A stretch of DNA of 5,666 nucleotides from Saprospiraceae bacterium (lineage in GTDB: Bacteria > Bacteroidota > Bacteroidia > Chitinophagales > Saprospiraceae). Position 1 is the first letter of the stretch, and the number at the start of each line of letters is the position of its first letter. Positions 1-4,351 of the stretch are shown here, piece after piece. Location: assembly GCA_015494245.1 (NCBI GenBank), contig WGBN01000124.1:1-5666 (forward strand), written 5' to 3'. Position numbers and translations under genes: made by a program. The notes under the pieces are model-generated. The model did not search any database, had not been told where the DNA came from, and saw nothing but the letters and a program-made list of their open reading frames with translations.

Positions 1-1
1 A

Positions 2-709
2 GATACACCTCCGGCTGCTTCCGAAACCCTGAGTAAAAATGTGGAAGACCTCGGCAAAAAGGTGATCGAAACCGCAGCGCCCATCGTAGAAAAAGTGAAG
101 GGCGCCACCGAAGAACTGGGCGGCAAAGTAATCGAAAAAACGGCTCCCGTGGTGGAAAAAGCCAAAGACCTGGCCGAAGAAGTGGGCGGTAAAGTGATCG
201 AAAAAGCCACTCCGGCCGTGGAAAAAGCCAAAGAAATAGCCGAAGACGTGGGCGAAAAAGTGATCGAAAAAGGCGGCGAAGCGCTGGAGCAGGCCAAGGA
301 AGTTTTTTCAGATTTTGCCGAAAAGGCCAAAGAAAAATTCTCGGAGTTTTACGAAAAAGCCCAGGACGCTGCTGAAGAAGAAAAGGATATCGCCGAAAAA
401 GCCGCCAAAGAAGCCGGCAAAACTACCCTGGATGACGCCATTCGCGAAGCCGAAGACATGAGTCAGCAGGCTCCGCCATCCAAGCCTTCTCTCAGCGATA
501 GCCTGCTCGAAGACGACGACTTTTTCTCCAAAGCCGAGCGCTATGCCGAGGGCGATTACAGCGCTTTCAACGACCCTGCCAAGCCCAAAATTGAGAAAAA
601 CCCCTCTTCTGAGAAACCTGAAAAAGAAGGGCCTGTCAAAGGCTTTGACGACCTCGATGGCGATGGCGACGATTTGATAGACGACGCCATTGTGGAGAAA
701 GATGAGTAA
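2..709 (+). CDS. 22-residue-repeat amphipathic helical protein with acidic tail (5' end outside window)
   Basis: I do not recognise a named family; it resembles YtxH-like, apolipoprotein-like or LEA-like helical proteins, and its function is unknown. The reading frame is open to the left edge. A GTG at 41 could serve as a start, but the codons before it continue the repeat pattern (SETLSKNVEDLG aligns with the later units), so the true start is probably upstream. Numbering from the GTG, four units of exactly 22 residues (66 bp) span residues 4-91. Each begins [LV]GxKVIE, with KVIE at 7, 29, 51 and 73, and most continue APxVEKAK. An 11/3 periodicity of this kind fits a long amphipathic helix lying on a membrane or in a bundle. 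Residues 92-140 are more irregular Lys/Glu/Ala helix. Residues 141-222 are probably disordered, ending in a DLDGDGDD-rich acidic tail. No signal peptide is visible in the part present. The stop TAA directly abuts the moeA ATG, so the two are probably co-transcribed and translationally coupled. Confidence 0.8.
   Translation, partial: DTPPAASETLSKNVEDLGKKVIETAAPIVEKVKGATEELGGKVIEKTAPVVEKAKDLAEEVGGKVIEKATPAVEKAKEIAEDVGEKVIEKGGEALEQAKEVFSDFAEKAKEKFSEFYEKAQDAAEEEKDIAEKAAKEAGKTTLDDAIREAEDMSQQAPPSKPSLSDSLLEDDDFFSKAERYAEGDYSAFNDPAKPKIEKNPSSEKPEKEGPVKGFDDLDGDGDDLIDDAIVEKDE
50..313 (+). repeat. Four in-frame 66-bp coding repeats (22 residues each)
   Basis: Units lie at 50-115, 116-181, 182-247 and 248-313. 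Conservation is highest over the GxKVIE segment (for example GTGATCGAAAAA recurs) and weaker in the second half of the last unit. Unit length is exactly constant with no indels. This suggests duplication within the gene and selection for helical phase. A degenerate further unit seems to precede position 50. Confidence 0.8.
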
Positions 710-1921
710 ATGATTGGAATTGAAGATGCTACCCGAACAGTCCTCAGCCGGAGCCGGAATTGGGGCGATGAGTTCGTCCCCTTAACCGAGGCTCTCGGCC
801 GCGTACTGAAAGAGCCCCTGCTTGCCGATCGCGATTTCCCCCCCTATACCCGCGTGACCATGGATGGCATTGCCATTGATTTTCGCAGCTATGCAGCGGG
901 GCAGCGGAGTTTTCCCATACAGGGATTGCAGGCGGCCGGCAGCCCTCAAATGGAACTCAAAAATCCCGAACACTGCCTCGAAGTGATGACCGGTGCCGTC
1001 TTGCCCAAAGGAACCGATACCGTCATCCCCTACGAAGAGGTCGAGTTGCGGGATGGGGTGGCCATAGTGATTCCCGACTCCTTTAAACAGGGCAAAAACG
1101 CACACCTGCAGGGCTTAAACCGCAAACAGGGCGATTTGATTGTGTCTTCCGGCAAATGGATTTCTGCTGCCGAATTGGGCGTAGCTGCTACGGTGGGAAA
1201 AACCGAGCTCAAAGTCGCTACCCTGCCAACCGTCTGCATCATCACTACCGGCGACGAACTGGTGGAAGTGAACGAAACACCGCTCCCGCACCAAATTCGC
1301 AAGTCGAATGCCTATTCCGTGCAGGCACTGTTGCGCATGTATGGAATAGAGAGCGATTTGCGCCATATTTACGATGAGCGGGAGGAGATACGAAGGGTGC
1401 TGAGCGCCTGCCTGGAGCAGTACGACATCCTCGTTTTGAGTGGAGGCGTCTCCAAAGGCAAGCTGGATTTTATTCCGGGGGTTTTGGAAGAGTTGGGGGT
1501 AGAAAAACTGTTTCATCGGGTAAAGCAAAGGCCGGGCAAGCCGTTTTGGTTTGGCGAAAGCCGCGAAAGAAATACAGTGGTTTTTGCCCTTCCGGGAAAT
1601 CCCGTCTCCTCTTTTATGTGTACGCGGCGTTATCTGATGCCCTTTTTGCACAAGAGCCTTAGCGGGCAGGAAGCCCCGCCGCAGTATGCCCGTTTGGCAG
1701 AGCCTTTTACCTTTAAGCCGGATTTGACTTATTTTTTGCAAGTCAGCCTGAAGTCCACGGCCGAAGGCGTTTTGCTGGCCCATCCCGTCCCCGGCAAGGG
1801 CTCCGGCGACCTGGCGAATCTCTGTGATGCTGAAGCTTTTTTGGAATTACCTGCGGGCAGAGAGCACTTTGAAGCAGGGGAGAGCTTCAGGCTATGGGGA
1901 TTCCGGCCGTTGAAAAACTGA
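710..1921 (+). CDS. moeA: Molybdopterin molybdenumtransferase MoeA
   Basis: MoeA inserts molybdate into adenylylated molybdopterin, the final step of molybdenum cofactor synthesis in the cytoplasm. The 403-residue length fits the family (about 400; E. coli about 411). Visible motifs in order are: MDG at 51-53, in the context RVTMDGIA; TGAVLPKGTDTVIPYEE at 94-110; TTGDEL at 179-184, carrying the conserved acidic residue of the active-site region; RKSNAYSV at 197-204; the molybdopterin-binding SGGVSKGKLDF at 244-254; RPGKPFWFG at 274-282; and LPGNPVSS at 294-301. A C-terminal beta domain (domain IV) covers roughly 322-400. The ATG at 710 directly follows the upstream TAA, and the A-rich GAGAAAGATGAG sits just before it. 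moaC follows after 7 nt, which supports a cofactor operon. The usual MDGYA motif reads MDGIA here. Nothing suggests truncation. Confidence 0.97.
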   Translation: MIGIEDATRTVLSRSRNWGDEFVPLTEALGRVLKEPLLADRDFPPYTRVTMDGIAIDFRSYAAGQRSFPIQGLQAAGSPQMELKNPEHCLEVMTGAVLPKGTDTVIPYEEVELRDGVAIVIPDSFKQGKNAHLQGLNRKQGDLIVSSGKWISAAELGVAATVGKTELKVATLPTVCIITTGDELVEVNETPLPHQIRKSNAYSVQALLRMYGIESDLRHIYDEREEIRRVLSACLEQYDILVLSGGVSKGKLDFIPGVLEELGVEKLFHRVKQRPGKPFWFGESRERNTVVFALPGNPVSSFMCTRRYLMPFLHKSLSGQEAPPQYARLAEPFTFKPDLTYFLQVSLKSTAEGVLLAHPVPGKGSGDLANLCDAEAFLELPAGREHFEAGESFRLWGFRPLKN

Positions 1922-1928
1922 TTCGCTT
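1912..1928 (+). promoter_or_regulatory. A-rich translation-initiation region of moaC
   Basis: GAAAAACTGA (1912-1921) ends 7 nt before the moaC ATG. The identical ten bases occur 6 nt before the mscS ATG. No GGAGG-like core is present. Weak Shine-Dalgarno use and A-rich upstream sequence are known for Bacteroidota. The motif also encodes the last residues of MoeA, so its role in initiation is inferred. Confidence 0.35.
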
Positions 1929-2414
1929 ATGGACCTTTCACACCTCAATAAAGACAACAAACCCTCGATGGTGGATGTGGGGGAGAAGCCCGTTACCTTG
2001 CGCATAGCCCGCGCTCAATGTTACGTGGATTTGCCCGAGGAACTGTCGGCTTTGCTGGAAGAAGATGAAATACACAGCAAAAAAGGCCCTGTTTTTCAAA
2101 CGGCCATGCTGGCAGGTGTGATGGCTGCCAAAAAAACCGGCGAGCTCATTCCGCTCTGCCACCCGCTCGGGTTGGATCAATGTACCGTGGACATTCGCGC
2201 CGAGGGGAAAAACCGCATCTGCATCAGTTGTACGGCGCGTCTGCACGGAAAAACAGGCGTGGAAATGGAAGCCCTCACAGGCGCTTCTGTGGCTGCGCTG
2301 ACCATTTACGACATGCTTAAGGCGCTCTCTCACGACATTCGCATTACAGACTTGCAGCTGATGGAGAAGAGCGGTGGAAAACGAGATTTTCACAGAAAAA
2401 CTGAGACTACATGA
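1929..2414 (+). CDS. moaC: Cyclic pyranopterin monophosphate synthase MoaC
   Basis: MoaC converts 3',8-cyclo-7,8-dihydro-GTP, the product of MoaA, into cyclic pyranopterin monophosphate, the first stable intermediate of molybdenum cofactor synthesis. The 161-residue length matches stand-alone MoaC; there is no fused MoaB/MogA domain. Motifs seen: MVDVGEKPVTLRIARA at 14-29, KGPVFQTAMLAGVMAAKKT at 52-70, LIPLCHPL at 73-80, GKTGVEMEALTGASVAALT at 107-125, YDMLKA at 127-132 and KSGGKRDF at 147-154. D128 and K131 coincide with the catalytic Asp and Lys of the E. coli enzyme. The start lies 7 nt after the moeA stop, preceded by GAAAAACTGA rather than a Shine-Dalgarno sequence. The stop overlaps the next start as ATGA. 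MoaA, MoaD and MoaE are not in the window. Confidence 0.97.
   Translation: MDLSHLNKDNKPSMVDVGEKPVTLRIARAQCYVDLPEELSALLEEDEIHSKKGPVFQTAMLAGVMAAKKTGELIPLCHPLGLDQCTVDIRAEGKNRICISCTARLHGKTGVEMEALTGASVAALTIYDMLKALSHDIRITDLQLMEKSGGKRDFHRKTETT
2395..2410 (+). promoter_or_regulatory. A-rich translation-initiation region of mscS
   Basis: GAAAAACTGA (2395-2404) lies 6 nt upstream of the mscS ATG, inside the last codons of moaC. It is identical to the element before moaC. Together with the ATGA overlap it probably supports reinitiation by ribosomes finishing moaC. The role is inferred from position and repetition only. Confidence 0.35.
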
Positions 2415-3223
2415 ATCCGGAGGAAATCAAAAAATTGGTCGAGCAACTTCTGCCTTATGCCATGCAGTTGCTCGCGGCTGTAGCCGTTTTACTGGTAGGC
2501 CTTTGGGCCGTCAATAAGTTGATTGCTGCCATGGCCCGGGCTATGGAGCGCAGCAAGATCAGCAAAGAGATTCATCCCTTTTTGCTTTCCATGAGTTCCA
2601 TCTTGCTGAAAGTCTTACTCTTGTTTAGCGTAGCGGGTATGCTGGGCATCAACACGGCTTCTTTTGTAGCTGTACTGGCAGCCGCAGGTTTTGCCGTAGG
2701 CATGGCCCTGCAAGGCAGCCTGAGTAACTTCGCTGCCGGAGTGATGATTCTCATTTTTAAACCCTATAAAATCGGCGACCTGGTTGAAATTGGAGACTAC
2801 ATCGGTCATGTGCGGGAAATTCAAATCTTCAATACCATACTGGAAACGCCCGACAAGCGAACGGTCATCATGCCCAATTCGGAAGCCGGAGGAGATACAA
2901 TCGTCAACTGGAGTACACGGGATATGGTGCGCGTCGAAGTCAAAATCCCCATGCCCTATGGCGAGGATTTCCCCCGCGTGAAAGACATCCTGCTACCCGT
3001 ACTGAAAAACACGCCCGGAGTCCTGTCCGAGCCGGAACCGGAAGTGGGCATAGACTCCTTCGATTCGCATTACATCGAACTCGCCCTGCATGCTTATTGT
3101 CGCCCCGATGACTACTGGCCCGTCTATTACGCGATAGGAGAAAATGCCAAACGAGCCTTCAGCGAAGGAGGCGTCATGATTGCCTATTCGGAAGGTGTGG
3201 AGCTGGGGAAAATTGGGTTGTGA
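2411..3223 (+). CDS. mscS: MscS-family small-conductance mechanosensitive channel
   Basis: Inner-membrane channel that opens under membrane tension and releases solutes on hypo-osmotic shock, normally as a homoheptamer. The 270 residues are close to E. coli MscS (286). Hydrophobic segments lie at about 15-38 (TM1), 57-79 (TM2) and 82-116 (pore-lining TM3). TM3 contains AAGFAVGMALQGSLSNFAAG at 91-110, the family hallmark, including the QG kink (101-102) and the Gly/Ala packing face. The beta domain begins at FKPYKIGDLVEIG (116-128), followed by VIMPNSEAGGDTIVNWS (152-168). The alpha/beta C-terminal domain runs to the end. By alignment from memory, the E. coli gate leucines L105/L109 correspond to F94/M98, and the usual terminal IPFPxP-like strand reads VMIAYSEGV. 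The start overlaps the moaC stop by 4 nt, implying translational coupling. A role tied to molybdenum metabolism is not supported by the sequence. Confidence 0.95.
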   Translation: MNPEEIKKLVEQLLPYAMQLLAAVAVLLVGLWAVNKLIAAMARAMERSKISKEIHPFLLSMSSILLKVLLLFSVAGMLGINTASFVAVLAAAGFAVGMALQGSLSNFAAGVMILIFKPYKIGDLVEIGDYIGHVREIQIFNTILETPDKRTVIMPNSEAGGDTIVNWSTRDMVRVEVKIPMPYGEDFPRVKDILLPVLKNTPGVLSEPEPEVGIDSFDSHYIELALHAYCRPDDYWPVYYAIGENAKRAFSEGGVMIAYSEGVELGKIGL

Positions 3224-3355
3224 TTAGTGTTTAGCGTTTAGTGTTTAGTGTTTAGTGTTTAGTGTTTAGCGTTTAGTGTTTAGTGTTTAGCGTTTAGTGT
3301 TTAGTGTTTAGTGTTTAGCGTTTAGCGTTTAGCGTTTAGCGTTTAGCGTTTAGTG
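3224..3355 (+). repeat. Heptamer tandem array, 18 full TTTAGYG units plus one partial
   Basis: A 6-nt partial unit TTAGTG (3224-3229) begins right after the mscS stop. Eighteen perfect-length 7-nt units follow at 3230-3355. Only the sixth base varies: in order C T T T T C T T C T T T C C C C C T, i.e. 10 TTTAGTG and 8 TTTAGCG. No unit contains an indel. The array is not self-complementary and has no spacers. Because 7 is coprime to 3, TAG (plus) and TAA (minus) recur in every frame, so no protein can be read through it. The origin is probably slippage or unequal recombination. Confidence 0.97.
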
Positions 3356-3365
3356 TTTTTTGTTG

Positions 3366-3373
3366 TATTTTTG
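3366..3373 (+). promoter_or_regulatory. Candidate Bacteroidota -7 promoter box for the gene at 3465
   Basis: TATTTTTG matches the TAnnTTTG -7 consensus described for the primary sigma factor of Bacteroidota, in the T-rich spacer between the heptamer array and the hairpins. A good TTTG -33 box is not visible; the expected place lies within the last array units, which offer only TTTAG. If it is real, the leader of about 85 nt would carry both REP hairpins. The low-complexity T-rich context makes a chance match quite possible. Confidence 0.3.
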
Positions 3374-3385
3374 TTTGTTGGCGAA

Positions 3386-3410
3386 GCGGGGCGGGCTTCA
3401 GCCCGCCCGC
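3386..3410. repeat. REP-type hairpin, copy 1
   Basis: Core GCGGGCTTCAGCCCGC at 3391-3406 has a TTCA loop (3397-3400). Perfect pairing covers 3389-3396 with 3401-3408 (8 bp), and two more pairs (3386-3387 with 3409-3410) can form if G3388 bulges. The same 16-mer recurs at 3418-3433. Short GC-rich palindromes with this core recur in many bacterial genomes as REP-like elements, from memory and not checked here. No T-tract follows on either strand, so it is not a standard intrinsic terminator. Confidence 0.75.
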
Positions 3411-3416
3411 AAGCTA

Positions 3417-3434
3417 AGCGGGCTTCAGCCCGCT
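3417..3434. repeat. REP-type hairpin, copy 2
   Basis: The identical 16-mer core lies at 3418-3433 in the same orientation as copy 1. The stem is 7 bp (3417-3423 with 3428-3434) with a TTCA loop. The outer pair is A-T here and G-C in copy 1 (3390-3407), so pairing is kept while sequence differs. The right flank continues as CGCTAAACGC (3431-3440), the reverse complement of GCGTTTAGCG found in the heptamer array. The hairpin lies about 30 nt upstream of the next start codon. Confidence 0.75.
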
Positions 3435-3464
3435 AAACGCATGTCATCGTTTTAAAGAAACGCC

Positions 3465-4316
3465 ATGAAAAAATTCATTTTCACCCTGCTTGCCATTCTG
3501 TTCATGGGTTTTCTCTTTATTTATGGCTGTGCCATTACCGACTTGCGCACCGAACTCGTCAAGACGCAGCCGGATGAGGCGCGGGGACGTGCCTTGCTGG
3601 ATAGTGCCTGGAAGGCTTATGGCGGAACGGCCTGGGATAGTCTGGAGTCTTATTCCTATCTCTTGCACGACCATTTTTACGGCTTTGTGGGCAAACAGGG
3701 AAATCCCTATCCCGGAGATACGGCTTGGATGCAATGTGCCTTTTTGCCCTATACCTTTACGGGCAAAGTGACTTTTACGGAAGGTAAATGGAAGGGGCTT
3801 AGCTGGGGCTTACAGGCCTGGCAGCCCTATGTGATAGAGGCGGGAACTCAGGAGCCCGTTTTGAAAAAAGACAAAGACATCAGCTTTTGGTTGCCCACTT
3901 ATCAGTATTTTTTTGAACTGCCTTTGCGCCTGCGAAGCGCCACCGTTGTCTCCTATGCCGGCATAGGCGAAATGGATGGAAAGAAATACGAGCTGGTCTT
4001 TGCCTCCTGGAATCGGGCCGCGCCCCAGCGGGATATAGACCAATATGTCGTTTGGATCAATCCGGATAGCAAGCTCATTGAACGGGTGGATTACACCATT
4101 CGGGATGTTTACCCTTTTCTCAAAGGCACTTTGAAATACAAAGACTTTGAGCCGATCGGGCCATTTCGCATTCCCACTTACATGCCGGTTTCTTCCAATT
4201 TGCAAAAGGGGCTCCTGCACGAAATTTTCATCACCCGTTTTGTGCCCAACCGGCCTCCCCGTGAAGAGGTGCTGGTCTTGCCCGGACACGAGCCAAAGCG
4301 GGATAGCAAAGATTAA
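3465..4316 (+). CDS. Putative lipoprotein or membrane-anchored protein of unknown function
   Basis: I do not recognise a named family for this 283-residue protein. The N-terminus (MKK followed by a hydrophobic stretch to about residue 20) is an export signal or anchor. IYGC at 19-22 resembles a lipobox, with Gly at -1 and Cys22, although Tyr at -2 is unusual. If lipidated, it would sit in the cell envelope. The mature part has the feel of a LolA/RseB-like half-barrel: an N-terminal helix ending AYGGTAWDSLESY (51-63), then alternating beta strands such as YVVWINPDSKLIERVDYTI (194-212), and a GTLKYKDFEPIGPFRIPTY stretch (221-239). That fold is a guess from pattern alone. The ATG at 3465 precedes MKK and has AAAGAAA 4 nt upstream. 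A candidate promoter and the REP hairpins lie before it. The gene stands alone, separated by the repeat region from the moeA operon and convergent with the CotH-type gene. Confidence 0.85.
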   Translation: MKKFIFTLLAILFMGFLFIYGCAITDLRTELVKTQPDEARGRALLDSAWKAYGGTAWDSLESYSYLLHDHFYGFVGKQGNPYPGDTAWMQCAFLPYTFTGKVTFTEGKWKGLSWGLQAWQPYVIEAGTQEPVLKKDKDISFWLPTYQYFFELPLRLRSATVVSYAGIGEMDGKKYELVFASWNRAAPQRDIDQYVVWINPDSKLIERVDYTIRDVYPFLKGTLKYKDFEPIGPFRIPTYMPVSSNLQKGLLHEIFITRFVPNRPPREEVLVLPGHEPKRDSKD

Positions 4317-4351
4317 CACTATTTTTTCCTGGATAGCGGGGCTGCCTTGCA
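4317..4351. other. Convergent intergenic gap without recognisable terminator
   Basis: Thirty-five bases separate two stop codons. A six-T run (4322-4327) is present on the plus strand, but I see no stable stem directly before it. The minus strand shows no T-tract after the CotH-type stop. GGATAGC occurs here and again as GGATAGC in the end of the upstream gene (4301-4307), a short direct repeat that cannot form a hairpin. Termination here may be Rho-dependent or rely on opposing transcription. Confidence 0.4.

Noticed and set aside
41..43. GTG at 41 as the true start of the first gene
   Set aside because: The frame is open to the window edge, and the upstream residues fit a degenerate copy of the 22-residue repeat, so the start is more likely further upstream.
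600..710. Molybdenum cofactor riboswitch in front of moeA
   Set aside because: The region directly upstream is coding sequence of the repeat protein up to the base before the moeA ATG, leaving no room for a structured leader.
1115..1783. 222-codon open frame on the minus strand inside moeA
   Set aside because: It lies antisense to a fully motif-supported moeA, and its translation has no recognisable domain; it is a shadow of the coding strand's codon bias.
1938..2393. 151-codon open frame on the minus strand inside moaC
   Set aside because: It is antisense to a conserved gene and its composition is typical of a mirrored frame, rich in His, Gln and Arg.
3224..3355. CRISPR array
   Set aside because: The repeat unit is 7 nt with no spacers; it is a simple tandem array.
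3224..3355. Telomere-like sequence, since TTTAGYG resembles the plant TTTAGGG repeat
   Set aside because: It is internal, flanked by ordinary bacterial genes on both sides, and has only isolated Gs, so no G-quadruplex is expected. The likeness is coincidental.
3386..3440. Rho-independent terminator for the mscS operon
   Set aside because: The stems are strong, but neither is followed by a T-tract on either strand. The T-run at 3356-3361 lies before the hairpins and has no stem upstream.
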